Shown: positions 47,201 to 54,771, numbered from the stretch's first letter. The stretch: DNA of 64,000 nt from Calliopum simillimum (GCA_951812925.1 OX638368.1:150708492-150772491), one strand, 5' to 3'. Notes: generated from the letters alone by a model not told the origin. Numbers and translations: made by a program.

Positions 47201-47351
47201 TTTGATTATTGTTTTTTGCACAATTTTTTTATTTTTTTTTTATTTTTCACTAACCTGCTTTCAATGTAAACTCAGAAGTTGTGCGATTCCACCAAAGGCT
47301 TTTTTCACGTTTTACAAAAATGTAAAAACTATCCGTTTGGAATACTTCCAT
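26103..47351 (-). CDS. INPP5F: Phosphatidylinositide phosphatase Sac2 (INPP5F; Drosophila CG7956-type), 13 coding exons
   Basis: Sac2 is a Sac-family phosphatase that removes the 4-phosphate of PI4P and works on endosomes. Exons (minus strand, 5' to 3'): 47351-47255, 39128-38900, 38817-38406, 38338-38217, 38138-37966, 36962-36770, 36704-36377, 36318-36248, 35376-35140 (9b; alternative 9a 35864-35649), 34767-34451, 34381-33607, 26474-26312, 26234-26103. All junctions are GT-AG and in phase, giving 3,249 nt and 1,082 residues; human INPP5F has 1,132. The Sac domain spans about residues 160-520 with catalytic NCMDCLDRT (C453, R459, T460); RYKRRGVDENGNCANYVETE is a second Sac hallmark. The hSac2 homology domain covers about 600-720; the acidic, Ser-rich tail follows. 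The start ATG is chosen because MEVFQTDSFYIFVKRE matches the family N-terminus. The least certain junction is 11 to 12 (donor GTCGGT). Divergent with HtrA2. Confidence 0.93.
26312..26474 (-). CDS. INPP5F: INPP5F exon 12
   Basis: Acceptor ATATATAG, donor GTATAT. Codes SASPRDLNLALGGSQ then SPLSKFAKGMQNLGLNLDPRK; this Ser-Pro-Leu-Ser-Lys-Phe-Ala-Lys motif echoes the exon 11 sequence (SNVAGQFSKLGQSLNPNK) and supports membership in the same protein. Confidence 0.8.
27024..28465 (+). pseudogene. Degraded coding remnant, possibly a viral envelope/glycoprotein-like gene, antisense in INPP5F intron 11
   Basis: Seen: a chain of plus-strand open segments in changing frames: 27024-27200; 27486-27793 (in-frame TGA at 27519); 27737-27961 (in-frame TAG at 27857); about 28143-28275; about 28270-28403; about 28330-28465. 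They carry many Cys, Asn and Trp residues and have protein-like composition. A MITE (27201-27443) splits the first two segments. A short motif, CYNDIPVVYNN followed by SMFL at about 28385-28432, and the spacing of Cys pairs remind me of glycoproteins of insect negative-strand viruses and env-like ORFs of insect retroelements. That identity is an inference from memory of the pattern; it could be another decayed gene. No part can make a full protein: stops, frame changes and an insertion are present. Confidence 0.45.
27201..27443. mobile_element. MITE inside the degraded remnant, AAAT-flanked
   Basis: Ends pair: GAGGAGTGTTTTTTCAAAAA against its complement ending CACTCCTC; inner arms GGCTTATAACCAAAACGAGG also pair. 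AAAT flanks both sides. The arm piece GCAAAAGTAATGTC resembles family C (16667, 25733), so it is a distant relative. Confidence 0.8.
28470..29531. other. Intron 11 stretch without clear features
   Basis: Two short open pieces (about 28495-28572; 28727-28861, ending VPPGDAPEF) look protein-like and may belong to the remnant upstream or to another decayed gene; I cannot link them. The rest is AT-rich. Confidence 0.35.
29532..30940. mobile_element. Foldback: 171-bp arms around repeat family A
   Basis: 29532-29702 and 30771-30940 are reverse complements (starting ATTACTGCTGCCGTAAAATT), about 90% alike by eye. The loop is largely the family A copy at 29851-30769. Whether family A inserted in the foldback or is part of it is unclear. 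Confidence 0.78.
29851..30769 (+). repeat. Dispersed repeat family A, copy 2 (longest)
   Basis: Begins TTATACCCTACACCCAGGGT, contains CACCTCCTGAGTCGATAAAG and GTCCGTCTGTCTGGC, a GGCTGGCTGGGT microsatellite (29988-30040), and ends GGCCAGGCCAAATTTTACAC. 30262-30720 is a tandem repeat of about 142 bp (GGGCGTGGCACCTCCCATAT at 30272, 30414, 30556 and a shorter unit at 30677). Other copies: 1701, 41184, 45964, 60957. Confidence 0.75.
30941..31283. other. Intron 11 stretch
   Basis: Nothing recognised other than a run of about 21 A at 31100. Confidence 0.3.
31284..31462. repeat. Tandem duplication, 89-bp unit
   Basis: Two near-identical units (TTCTGCAGCTCACCAGCCTG...), period 89 bp, with a single-base difference (GTAATATG versus GTTATATG) that I can see. 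The near-identity points to a recent duplication. Confidence 0.9.
31465..31615. repeat. Inverted repeat / hairpin
   Basis: GGAAAAACTGCTTAAGTCGA with the following AAAAAGCAAAGCA pairs with its complement at 31556-31605. It directly follows the 89-bp tandem duplication. Confidence 0.75.
31616..33606. other. Intron 11 stretch next to exon 11
   Basis: AT-rich; no features recognised. An open frame at 32195-32416 is Lys/Ile/Asn-rich and has no family signal. Confidence 0.35.
33607..34381 (-). CDS. INPP5F: INPP5F exon 11 (C-terminal tail)
   Basis: Acceptor CCTTTAG. Residues 727-984: basic LQRRKSKIPLLDVPKGMPRN, then a long Ser/Asn/Glu-rich tail. The frame stays open only six codons past the proposed donor (stop at 33588-33590), so an intron-retained form would end in SVFYN. 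Donor GTCGGT is weak, but the splice gives SRSASPRD in phase with exon 12. Confidence 0.88.
34451..34767 (-). CDS. INPP5F: INPP5F exon 10 (hSac2 domain)
   Basis: Acceptor TTTGTAG, donor GTATAA. Residues about 621-726: SILLLTDECYIVAEYDSH, TLLCLRLNYTVDGVDGYFHM, the PH-like homology-Sac2 fold that supports dimerisation in the family. Confidence 0.93.
35140..35376 (-). CDS. INPP5F: INPP5F exon 9b
   Basis: Acceptor TTTTGCAG, strong donor GTAAGT. 237 nt (79 codons). YYLARFKDSYRQATIDLM is the standard family sequence, and the end VGAWGLIDADP leads into the hSac2 domain of exon 10, so 9b is the canonical form. Confidence 0.93.
35649..35864 (-). CDS. INPP5F: INPP5F alternative exon 9a
   Basis: Acceptor ACTCGTAG at 35865-35866 and a possible donor CAAG/GTTCGC at 35648. 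216 nt (72 codons), same start and end phase as 9b. Its first 20 residues (FFIQNFSDSFRQCIIDLMQG) align with 9b (YYLARFKDSYRQATIDLMLG); the rest has diverged. The donor is weak; without it the frame runs to a stop at 35558, so 9a could instead be a terminal exon of a short isoform lacking the hSac2 domain. Exon identity is clear, the 3' end is not. Confidence 0.72.
36248..36318 (-). CDS. INPP5F: INPP5F exon 8
   Basis: Acceptor TTTTAG, donor GTAAGC. Codes GDYTRTGERKLAGMMKDGMN and SANR; it ends in phase 2 and must join one of two alternative exons 9, both of which start with T and keep the frame. Confidence 0.93.
36377..36704 (-). CDS. INPP5F: INPP5F exon 7, catalytic exon
   Basis: Acceptor ATTAAG, donor GTAAAT. 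Starts inside the codon for C409 (CRGMRFENV). Holds the active site FRVNCMDCLDRTNVVQ and the substrate-loop region LWANNGDIISRQYAGTNALK. Confidence 0.95.
36770..36962 (-). CDS. INPP5F: INPP5F exon 6
   Basis: Acceptor TTTAAG, donor GTAAAT. Residues 345-408, including VCIVNLVEQNGKEKVIGDAY and VIYVTFDFHDY, the stretch just before the catalytic segment. Confidence 0.92.
37412..37957. mobile_element. MITE, CCCAGTGTGCCAGACGG family, copy 2, next to INPP5F intron 5 donor
   Basis: Left end CCCAGTGTGCCAGACGGACC; right end, read as complement, TCCCAATGTGTACAAGAACG. The interior carries inverted CGCTAATAAGCGCTT-like arms and repeated AAACGGATCC words. The right end lies about 9 bp from the 5' splice site at 37966/37965, so the intron begins almost directly in the element. 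Confidence 0.72.
37966..38138 (-). CDS. INPP5F: INPP5F exon 5
   Basis: Acceptor GATCAG, donor GTAATC. Carries RYKRRGVDENGNCANYVETEQ and RGSVPIYWSQPGYKYRPPPR, both Sac-family hallmarks. A MITE begins about 9 bp beyond the donor in the intron. Confidence 0.95.
38217..38338 (-). CDS. INPP5F: INPP5F exon 4
   Basis: Acceptor TTACAG, donor GTTGGC. Residues 247-287: WILPIIQGFVQVE and LVSRRSRHRAGTR, conserved Sac-domain strands. Confidence 0.93.
38406..38817 (-). CDS. INPP5F: INPP5F exon 3
   Basis: Acceptor ATATAG before 38817, donor GTTAGT after 38406. Residues 109-246. The first 50 residues are a Ser/Thr/Ala-rich linker, then a basic stretch and the Sac-core entry (FDDADSFYYCFESDITNNLQR, DERFFWNMHMIDDI). 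Confidence 0.93.
38900..39128 (-). CDS. INPP5F: INPP5F exon 2
   Basis: Acceptor TTTCAG at 39131-39129, donor GTAAGT at 38899. Codes residues 33-108, N-terminal beta-rich part before the Sac core (GIVGVISLP...LVIIKEATPVG...YKIKSICIL). The Gly codon GGT is split by intron 1. Confidence 0.93.
39253..39631. mobile_element. Foldback element in INPP5F intron 1
   Basis: Arms from GTTCATAGTAA at 39253 and its complement ending 39631 pair over about 160 bp (including TCATGGCTGAATTTTCGTGG and GTGTTCTTCTAATAGTAGGT). A third, diverged direct copy of the right arm lies at about 39765-39866. Confidence 0.8.
39632..40984. other. Intron 1 stretch
   Basis: 39711-39745 repeats the TTAGCGAGATATTTGCAAAA motif of the 12567-13420 foldback; 39765-39866 is an arm copy of the neighbouring foldback. 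From 39890 to 40984 nothing firm. Confidence 0.4.
40985..41143 (-). pseudogene. hAT-like transposase fragment, degraded
   Basis: Minus-strand reading RWMLAILDRFYKFKTAIQKA then FIDLNINEDYPLSENELKI, ending in TAA at 40987-40985, with one stop upstream of the Arg-Trp. This resembles the segment of hAT transposases that follows the T-R-W motif (TRW..ML.RF). Only about 50 residues; neighbouring frames are broken. Confidence 0.5.
41184..41217 (+). repeat. Repeat family A, terminal fragment
   Basis: AAGTTTTGGCCAGGACAAAG followed by CCTTACTAG matches the 3' end of family A copies at 30750 and 61170. Short, so chance similarity is possible. Confidence 0.45.
41218..42695. other. Intron 1 stretch
   Basis: No features recognised; open frames are short and AT-driven. 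Confidence 0.35.
42696..43645. mobile_element. 950-bp TIR element with GGAGTTACGG motifs and a small ORF
   Basis: Ends TATACTGCTGTCTTAAG and complement TATACTGCCGTCCTAAG pair, continuing through TGCCGTAACTCCAA. The motif GGAGTTACGG or close variants recurs at 42904, 43413, 43440, 43481 and 43611. TA dinucleotides at both tips are compatible with TA target duplication. It contains the ORF at 42932-43333. Confidence 0.72.
42932..43333 (-). CDS. Unknown small ORF inside the TIR element
   Basis: 133 codons. The middle part, MADNESDQNPLTKKGTARKR then KYYKDTAEQRKR, is acidic then strongly basic, a pattern seen in nuclear proteins and in DNA-binding parts of transposon products. The C-terminal third looks like non-coding read-through (Phe/Ile-rich). 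It may start at the inner Met near 43190. I do not recognise a family; it may be an accessory or truncated transposase remnant. Confidence 0.35.
   Translation of the reverse strand: MTHLMRVGSIDYGLWTSQSLKFSLRSILEYGSIEDNCNWNSQLKEIQTHMADNESDQNPLTKKGTARKRKYYKDTAEQRKRACQEEKIYRHEIEIGLGHQKTRVFLRIYFFFTVNFIKNCLYGIFDLYQLRQK
43861..43898. repeat. Perfect-arm hairpin containing a splice-donor consensus on both strands
   Basis: GACTTACCTGCGCAAAC and GTTTGTGCAGGTAAGTC pair (one mismatch) around a 4-bp loop. Each strand contains CAGGTAAGT, the consensus 5' splice site. Confidence 0.8.
44256..44474 (+). pseudogene. Tc1/mariner-like transposase, left part, degraded
   Basis: Plus-strand reading with shifts: LKQLGILRTVKRSKKAA (helix-turn-helix-like), then a basic linker and NDNIKQE followed, in another frame, by RVALSTKCC. 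This matches the layout of Tc1/mariner N-termini. It is interrupted by a LINE insertion and continues at 45396. Confidence 0.5.
44475..45395 (-). mobile_element. 5'-truncated LINE (CR1/jockey-like) inserted in a transposase pseudogene
   Basis: Contains the C-terminal end of a LINE reverse transcriptase (44597-45395). The 5' truncation is abrupt at 45395. Flanking AATAATGAACTACG (44461-44474) and ATCAATGAGCTAAC (45397-45410) look like a diverged target duplication. The 3' part (44475-44596) is the AT-rich 3' tail. Confidence 0.75.
44597..45395 (-). pseudogene. LINE reverse transcriptase C-terminal region (5'-truncated)
   Basis: Open frame of about 265 codons to the stop at 44597. LQSDINRLLSWSENNLLPLN, then KC.SISF-like (KCFSISHFKS), SIRDLGLIFDAKFTFADHI, SLYNSFVRSRLEYASFIWSP and RLEKIQKSFTRFALR are the classical 'thumb' and post-RT motifs of jockey/CR1 LINEs. 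The YADD catalytic core lies just upstream and is lost. The frame is still intact, so the insertion is not very old. It may belong to the same family as 1-1474, which cannot be tested as they do not overlap. Confidence 0.88.
45396..45870 (+). pseudogene. Tc1/mariner-like transposase, right part, degraded
   Basis: Plus-strand fragments in several frames: RINELTDKQKQLRLAKSKLL, then SDEKLF, then KIMVLGAILQKEKFLLLFIT with DAKINTNY, then a degenerate QQD-like site (SQQDWHLP) and AQDWCRKIFF. These follow the order of Tc1/mariner transposases: first Asp in DEKLF, the V-W-G-A segment, second Asp in QQD, then the WC segment. Stops and shifts throughout. Confidence 0.7.
45964..46190 (-). repeat. Repeat family A, copy 3 (reverse)
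   Basis: Reverse copy of the family A end: GCCTTTGGCCTGGCCAAAAA at 45980 and GGAGGTGCCACGCCCTCTTG at about 46160. Confidence 0.65.
46191..47254. other. Intron 1 stretch next to exon 1
   Basis: No features recognised. May contain regulatory elements of INPP5F, but I see no specific site. Confidence 0.35.
47255..47351 (-). CDS. INPP5F: INPP5F exon 1
   Basis: Codes residues 1-32 and one base of the next codon; donor CAG/GTTAG at 47254. The Trp-Trp (SLWWNRTTSE) follows the family pattern. It is separated from exon 2 by an 8.1-kb intron, so a gene finder could easily miss it. Confidence 0.88.
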
Positions 47352-48922
47352 GGTTTAATTTCAATTATTTTAGAAGTTTGACAACACTTCTTGTATTATG
47401 CAAATAATAATTAATATGTTTTTGCTACGAAAGGCACACAAAAACTTCTTTGTCCACACAGTACGAATGACATTTTACAAATAAAAGCAATGACTGTCAA
47501 AGAGTTGTGATAGAATGAAAATGGTGCTGAAATTGTAAAAGAATGCCAGGGATGCATAAGTTTTATTGATATTCCTAATGTACCAATGTCAGTTCATTCT
47601 TTGCGCCAATGGAAAGCAATTGTAGCTGCGTTCTTGTGGACAGTTCATATTCTGACACACGTATGGGAAAGCAACAACAAATGTGCTTAACTTAACCCAT
47701 ATAAATAAATAAGCAGAGATAGTGTCCACACGAGTGCTGCCACTTTTGAAAAATTTTCGGTAGCGAAACGGCGAGCAGCGTCGTAGCAAGAGTTAAGAGT
47801 AGGGCCAATCTCCAGCTTTTTTTTAAATCACATGCTATTTTGACGATTCTATTCCACGCAACAAAGAGGATACTAGAGGTTAACTGAAAGGTTCAAACTA
47901 TTTTTGGTCATCATTTTTGGTTCTTAATGTATGCACAAATTTCCAATTTTTAAAACAAGTTAAATTCTAACCCCAATGTGGGTTTTAAGGGGGCGATAGC
48001 GTCAAAACCACCAGTTAAATTTATACTCTTTGCCAATTTTTTGCCTCCCGAACAAATTGACCCGGCTTACATATATTTTTACTAACAAATAAATACCACC
48101 CTATTTTGCATTCGTATATTTTTCATTTTTATATTCACACGTCTTTAGCTTAGACCAACATAATGTTCGTTCTACAGTTCGCATAACAAGTCCTCACTGA
48201 TTTTATCTTCCTCACTTTTTTTTATTATTTAAAAGTTTAGTTTATTCATGTACAAAGTTATAAATAATTAAAAATAATTTAACTAATATAAATAATTATT
48301 AAATGACTAGTTCAACCAAAAGGCCTAAGGAACTAAAAGAAACCGACAAGTTAAAAGCTAGAAGTGATTATTATATCATTGCAATGTGAAACAATGCAAC
48401 GAAAAGAAAATATAACCCTAAACAATTCATTATCATAACTGGGGAATTAAACGAACTTTAGAACAATATTGAAAATTTAAAAATTTATACAATTGCTCGA
48501 AAAATAACAAGAAGATTTCTATGCTTTGTATTATACGAGTGTTGAAGCGTCAAAATCTTTACATTATTAGGACTTAGATTATTTTGGACGTTATGAACAT
48601 GATCTTTCTATTACTCCCCAATTTATTGTGATAAATTCTTTTTGTGAGTTTCAAATGAGGTGATCATTTAAAAAAGAACATTTATTGTATAGCGAGCCCT
48701 TCGAAGTATTTTTCAGTTTTTTTTTTCTGATTTGAGTTGGCATCAAATCGACAAGTGTAAGGCTTTACTGACTACTTTCAAACTATAATAAGATTATTAT
48801 AAAACGGCAACATCTGCAATTGTAATAGATTTTCCAAAAAGTAAGGCTCAGCTGATTTTGACGTTTTATTTCCAGTCGGCAAATACGAAAAATTTAAAGT
48901 CTTCTTTTCCGAAAAATATACA
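47352..48922. promoter_or_regulatory. Shared intergenic region between divergent INPP5F and HtrA2
   Basis: The two start codons face away across 1,571 bp, so both promoters must lie here. 48021-48076 is a partial reverse copy of the TTAGRCCGGGTC foldback family (CGAACAAATTGACCCGGC). No TATA box or initiator stands out convincingly against the AT-rich background. Confidence 0.5.
48021..48076 (-). repeat. Foldback TTAGRCCGGGTC family, partial copy 3
   Basis: The reverse complement reads GCCGGGTCAATTTGTTCGGG then AGGCAAAAAATTGGCAAAGA, almost identical to 63392-63435. It lies between INPP5F and HtrA2 and may affect their shared upstream region. Confidence 0.7.
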
Positions 48923-50010
48923 ATGGCTTTAAGAAAATTAAAAGAAATAAATTTGTTATTAAAAAAACAACGACATATAGAATTTCTTGGACAAATGGCT
49001 GTGTTGCAAAAATTCAATTATAGCAATAGTAATGGCATGGATGATGCCCGTCAACAAAAAAGGGAACAACATTTCAAAAGCAAAACTAATTTTCTTCCAT
49101 TTCTGATAGTTGGAGCCGGTACACTAAGCGCATATGCCCTGTATGAAAACAGGAAAAAATTGCTGCCCAGCGTAGCAGCCAAAACGCTGCCAACCCTTAG
49201 TGGGCGACGAAAACAATTCAATTTCATTGCCGATGTTGTGGACGTCTGTGCTGCATCAGTGGTTTATATTGAAATCAAGGATACACGACATTTTGACTAT
49301 TACACCGGGCAACCAGTGACTGCGTCGAATGGTTCCGGATTTATAATTGAATCGAATGGTTTGATTCTAACGAATGCCCATGTCGTTATTAATAAGCCGC
49401 ATACAATGGTTCAAGTAAGACTCTCCGATGGACGTACATTTCCTGGTACTGTTGAAGACGTTGATCAAACTTCCGATTTGGCAACAGTACGTATACAATG
49501 TAAAGATTTGCCTGTCATGAAATTAGGTGAATCAGTTACTTTGCGCTCTGGTGAATGGGTTGTAGCGCTAGGAAGTCCTTTGGCATTGAGTAACACCTGC
49601 ACTTGCGGCGTTGTCAGTTCTACACAACGCGCTTCCCAAGAATTGGGCTTGCGTAATCGTGATATTAACTACATTCAAACTGATGCCGCTATCACATTTG
49701 GAAATTCAGGTGGCCCATTGGTTAATTTGGATGGAGAGGCTATTGGTGTGAATAGCATGAAAGTTACGGCCGGTATTAGTTTTGCTATACCGATTGATTA
49801 TGTAAAAATATTTCTAAAACGCACACTTGAGCGTCGTAGTAAAGGCTCCACCAGTAAAGGTTATCCCATGCGCAGATATATGGGCATAACGATGTTAACA
49901 CTTACGCCAGATATTTTAAATGAATTGAAATCGCGTAGCCACAATGTACCAGACAATGTAAAGCATGGAGTGTTGGTGTGGAAAGTAATTATTGGTTCTC
50001 CGGCACATTC
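48923..50010 (+). CDS. HtrA2: HtrA2 exon 1
   Basis: Codes residues 1-362 and two bases of 363: targeting region, membrane segment, whole protease domain and the first third of the PDZ domain. Donor GTAAGT at 50011. Confidence 0.96.
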
Positions 50011-52202
50011 GTAAGTCTTGGTTTTTGTATTTTCTTTATATCAGAGTTTTTCTCTGTAAATTTTTTGGTTTTTTATATGAGTTAAATTTTTTGACTCTCT
50101 AGAATATATCGTCTGTTCTTTGTCCAAAATCTTAGCAAAGCAAATATAATCGTTTTCGATTTATTTATCGGTGCTAAATCTAGTCCGGTTGTTGAAATAG
50201 TCTTACCTATAAATTTAAAAACACGATTTTTATGGTGATAGGTATAGGCAGACGAATTTTTTTTTTTTCAAATATAACGTTTTTCGACCTTTTTAAAAAA
50301 TATCGGTAACACGATTTGAAAAACTCTTTCTTCTTCTTCTTCTTATAATGTACTGATTATTGCAATCAGCACAAGGTATCAGGAAGGACTACCACGAACT
50401 CGAGGTTTTTTTTGTAATCCTTAGCGTAATCCACCAGCACGTTCCTGGAGGCCGACACCAAACCCCACGCGAGAGACTGATGTTATTAAACTTTTTATAA
50501 AGTTAAAAACGAATTTTTACTTTTTAATTAAAACTTATATTTTCATGTACTTAACCGCGAATGGTAAAAAATGTCCATTTTAATCCATGTGGTTTCAAAA
50601 AACTAAAACATCAAAAACACATTAAAACAAAAACGCGTCATAAATCTTATTGCGATTTATTCATTAAAGTAACTTAGCCTAATATTTATAACGTTTTCGA
50701 AAAGAGGGAACAAAAGAAAAAGTGAAAAACTCTTTGTTATAGTATTCAGTAAGTGCTCACAAGTAATTTAACACATTTTTTCATGTGTTCACGAGGGTTG
50801 GTTTTAAATTTTTTCTTGAGTGTCATGTATGGTTTCAGATCCCAATAATGTCATTGAATTTTCATATTTTTAGAGATTTTACTATTAGTAAACGGTATCA
50901 ATCATAATAATTGTTTAACCCTAAAAATTCAGAACGGTTTATTTCCGATTTAGTACAGTAAAATTAAATCTTCCGCGCAAGGGGAGGTCTAACCCCCGTT
51001 TTTGAGGGTTCAAAGGTTAAAAAATTCCGTTTATGATGAATAACTTAAAAACTGTCTGTCGTCCAAAAATTATAGCTGATGTAATTCTTTCTTGCGTAAA
51101 AAATTTTTACCTGGTGGAGAAATTACAGTACATAGTTCTAAAAAAATATTATTTTTTTGTTGTAAATTTCACTATTTTACAATATTTGACCTGGTCTATA
51201 AAAAGGGGGCTTACGTGTCAAAAAAAAATTTTTCCATTTTTTTGCCGATTCGCATAAATTGACCTTTAAAAGTTGTTTTCGAGTTGTTCCCACGCAATTT
51301 CTTTTCGCACGTAAGCCCCCTTTACATAGTCCAGGTCACATATGTTTTTTTACATGCATTTTTATGATTATTTTAGAATCTTTGAATTCGAAAAGTATAT
51401 GGTTCAAAATCTTAAGTCCTTGCCTTTAAAATTCTTTTAAACTTTTTTTGATCGGTCAAGAAATTAAGAAGTTATAGCCGTTTTGTTATTTAAAGTGTAT
51501 TCGAAATATTTAAATTTGAAGACACGAGCATTTTTGAAACAGAAAAAAAAATTACTCTTAAAAGAAACATAAATTGATGAATTTTTATACCAGAAAGAAG
51601 TGTAAAAAACGTAAATATGTAGAATTACGTCGCCTACAGTTTTGCCCGGAAACTTTTATTGTCCGAGTTATTTATCAAAAACTGACTTCTTTGACATTTG
51701 GACCCCCAAAAAGGGGAGTTACACCCCCGTTTAGCCGTCGACTTTTTTTTTGTAAAGTTACTATATATAGTCCAATAAACAACTGTGCCAAGTTTCAAGT
51801 CCGCAGTAATTTTTTCCTTTTTCCATTGATAATTTAGCTACTGATTTCTTGTTCAATTTGGAAATATTTTTTTGAAAAAACTAAAAATTTTTTTTAATCA
51901 GACATTTTATTGTATTAAATAAAAAACAAATTTCATAGTTCTCAGTGCAAAGTAAATTAAAAACAAAAAATTACGTTTGTTATAAACCTTCAAGATGTTA
52001 TACCTACTTAATATTCTCTTCTTCATTATATGATAGTGGAGGCCTTAGTCCTGGTGATATTGTGACTCACATCAACAAAAAAGAAATAACAAATTCTGCA
52101 GATGTCTACGATGCTTTGGCGGAAAACAGTAAAAACTTGGATATAACAATTTTTCGTGGTTTTAAGCAGTTGAACATTAGTATAACACCGGAAGATCCAT
52201 AA
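48923..52202 (+). CDS. HtrA2: Serine protease HtrA2/Omi, mitochondrial (two exons)
   Basis: HtrA2 is a trypsin-like protease of the mitochondrial intermembrane space, involved in protein quality control and, when released, in binding inhibitor-of-apoptosis proteins. Exon 1 is 48923-50010, exon 2 is 52037-52202; the phase-2 join (TC/T) gives 417 residues, against about 422 in Drosophila. Residues 1-55 are basic and Asp/Glu-poor, as expected for mitochondrial targeting; a hydrophobic segment lies at 56-74 ([18 protein letters not shown]). The protease domain follows with TNAHVV (H153), SDLAT (D185) and GNSGGPL (S262). The PDZ domain runs from about 315 to the end, split by the intron in [12 protein letters not shown]. 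The processed N-terminus after the membrane segment should carry the IAP-binding residues; I cannot fix the cleavage site. Start: first ATG of the frame, preceded by a stop. Intact. Confidence 0.96.
50011..52036 (+). other. HtrA2 intron
   Basis: 2,026 bp, GT-AG. Holds a CTT microsatellite (50330-50343) and a foldback at 51188-51337; otherwise AT-rich. Confidence 0.85.
51188..51337. mobile_element. Small foldback in the HtrA2 intron
   Basis: GACCTGGTCTATAAAAAGGG and the following GGCTTACGTG pair with a complement at 51308-51337 (about 26 of 30 bases), around a 90-bp loop. Confidence 0.75.
52037..52202 (+). CDS. HtrA2: HtrA2 exon 2 (PDZ end)
   Basis: Acceptor ATGATAG at 52030-52036. Codes [17 protein letters not shown] to ITPEDP and the stop TAA at 52200-52202. 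Confidence 0.94.
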
Positions 52203-52331
52203 ACGGAAAAAATGAAATAGCTTCTTAAAGAAGTCGATATCAGTTTTATTTTTAATTTTATTAAAATTATTTTTTTTTTTATAAAGTTTATTCACACACT
52301 GCCTTGTGTAATAATATAAATATTTATGTAG

Positions 52332-52337
52332 AATAAA
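52332..52337 (+). terminator. HtrA2 poly-A signal (AATAAA)
   Basis: AATAAA 130 bp past the stop, the first canonical signal downstream. Cleavage would be expected about 10-30 bp further on. Confidence 0.6.
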
Positions 52338-53072
52338 AAATTGTTGAAGGATTACAAATTTTACAATAAAAAAAAAGAAACTTCCAAAAATCCATGCAAT
52401 CATATTTAAGCCCTTATTTTACCGACAACTTTTAAACCTTTCGTATGGGTTCCACCATCAATTTTCAAATTTTTCTTTTATATTATAGATTACAACAAAG
52501 TTAAGTGAAGCAAGAGTTTCCTTTTACTCAAACCAGAGATTTTGTCCGAGGTAAAACGATGTTTACCCAGTGTGTATCTAACTGAGTTTGCGACTTTGAA
52601 ACTAGTTTTCTTTGAAAGGGAAACTTTTTATAGAAAACCGGTAGATAGTGATCGCAAATGCTGAAGAAGTGAAACTCAAAACAAAATTTATGATCCAATA
52701 TCCTAAGCTACAGAATCCGAAAGCATATTGGTACGTCTAAAAGGCTTGGCGAACTAACTTTTCATATCGCCAGTGCAGAAAGTGCCAAGATACAAATGAG
52801 AATTTTATCGAAAAGAGCTGCTAAAAACTCGTTATTATTTTTCTCCTTATACACTTTTTTCGTAAGATGTCAGTGGAGCGCTTTTGATTCTCCTGAAGGT
52901 CTATTTCGACAAAAAAACATGTTATTGCTCATGTTTTATTTGCTTTTTACTCCTCATTTAATGGTTTTTACATACACTCACAACTCATCTTCAAGACTTA
53001 TTGCACATTGATCCATCATTCGCTCCGTTTGTTGACTCTTAAGTGCTCATTGTTCTAGTAGGTATTGAATCT
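52338..53072. other. Non-coding stretch downstream of HtrA2
   Basis: No features recognised. Confidence 0.35.
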
Positions 53073-54054
53073 CGATAACAATATAATACTATAAAGGATG
53101 CAAACCACGTGTAAACGATCAAGAAATTTGTTCATGGAATCCGATTTGGCTGAAAATTGGCATAAGTAATAGTAGCATAGTGAGAAAAATTACTACCAAA
53201 TATTTTTTCAAAATTTAAAAAAATGGTGAAGATATAGGACTTTGAAATTTTTAGGTTAGTTTTTTTTGAGAAGCTATAACTTTAGTTGCATTTATCGAAT
53301 TCTCAATTTTATGGTGTCAAATGATTTGGCTTGAAACAGGCTTTAAAATAAAAACTAGCAAAAATTATTATTTTTTTTTATATATAGTTTACACTGGAAC
53401 AAAAAAAAAAAAAAATTTAAATTGAGTTTCCCAGATATTTGATATTTTTTATTTTTCTTATTGACTGTTTTTTTGCTTGTATAGTACTATTGAAAGTGCC
53501 AAAGCACTTTTTTCAAAAATTCAAATTAACGTTTAATTAAAAATTTCAAATTCAAAAAAATTTTACTGAAAAATTGCGGTAGAAGCCACATTTTATTTTT
53601 TTTCTGGAGAACCACTTGCAGTCCCTCTCCAATTTTTGGTGGAGTGGTAAGTTACACTTGTAGCTTTTTGTACAAAGAAAAATAAAAAATATCAAAATTG
53701 ACCTATTCTGGGAAGCTCAATTTAATTTTTTTTTTTTTTTCAGTGTAAACTATATATAAAAAAAATAATAATTTTTGCTAGTTTTTATTTTAAAGCCTGT
53801 TTCAAGCCAAATCATTTGACACCATCAAATTGAGAATTGGATAAATGCAACTAAAGTTATAGCTTCTCAAAAAAAACTAACCTAAAAATTTCCCAAAGTC
53901 CCATACCTCCGCCATTTTTTTTAATTATTAAAAAATATTTGGTAGTAATTTTTTTCACTATGCTACTATTACTTATGCCAATTTTCAGCCAAATCGGATG
54001 CCATAAAAAAAATCTTCATCGTTTACACGTGGTTTGTATCATAGTATATATCGA
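53073..54054. mobile_element. Foldback element with about 310-bp arms
   Basis: Arms 53095-53400 and 53737-54036 are reverse complements (starting CAAACCACGTGTAAACGAT, through CAAATGATTTGGCTTGAAAC and up to TATAGTTTACACTG). The loop is about 340 bp of AT-rich sequence. No ORF with family similarity. Confidence 0.83.
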
Positions 54055-54771
54055 TACCTTAGAGCGCTATAGTCCTATCTCCACTTTTTGCGATTTTGAG
54101 ATTTTTGCAGTTATGGCAACATTGTGAGCTTTTTTACCGTGTGGAAAACTGTGTGATGTCAAAGTAGCACTAAAATACCAAAATATTCGATAATTAAGAA
54201 AAATCCTATCTCCAAACTGTAACTTTTTCAAGAGCGCTACTGTCCTATCTCCACTGAATATTCAAATAAGTCGCATTTTTTAAAAAAAATTCTTCTTTTT
54301 TTCGCGTTTTCTTCGCGTTTCATGACTTTTTGCGACATTTTAGTGAACAAATTGGGTTACACCCAAGGCTCGATCTCTTGTTTGTCGGAACCAAAAATTC
54401 AAAAATAAAAAAAAATAAAAAATAATCGTTTTTATCGTGTTTTCTACGCGTTTCATGACTTTTTACGACATTTTAGTGGAAAAAATTCCAAAAATGTAAT
54501 AAATACGTCGTTTATTTCAATAGTAGTGGAATTCTATATAAGGGCAAAAGTAATGACATACTATAAATTAGCTGGGATTTCGTTAGAAATTAATAAAATT
54601 GGTTAAAAACATAAAATTATGTTAAAATATACTACAGGTACAAATATTGCATATATCGTTATATCAAAATAGCAGCCAATCCTAAATAACCACTGTTTGA
54701 AATCTTCTTTTTGCATTTCCCAACAATTGGAAAAATGGAGATAGGACTATAGCGCTCTAAGGTATCGATAT
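54042..54771. repeat. Inverted repeat around AGCGCTATAGTCCTATCTCC
   Basis: TATCGATACCTTAGAGCGCT with AGTCCTATCTCCA at 54046-54083 is exactly mirrored at 54739-54771. A partial internal copy (AGCGCTACTGTCCTATCTCC) is at 54233. The left arm overlaps the tail of the foldback before it; the right arm is cut by the element at 54779. Confidence 0.78.
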
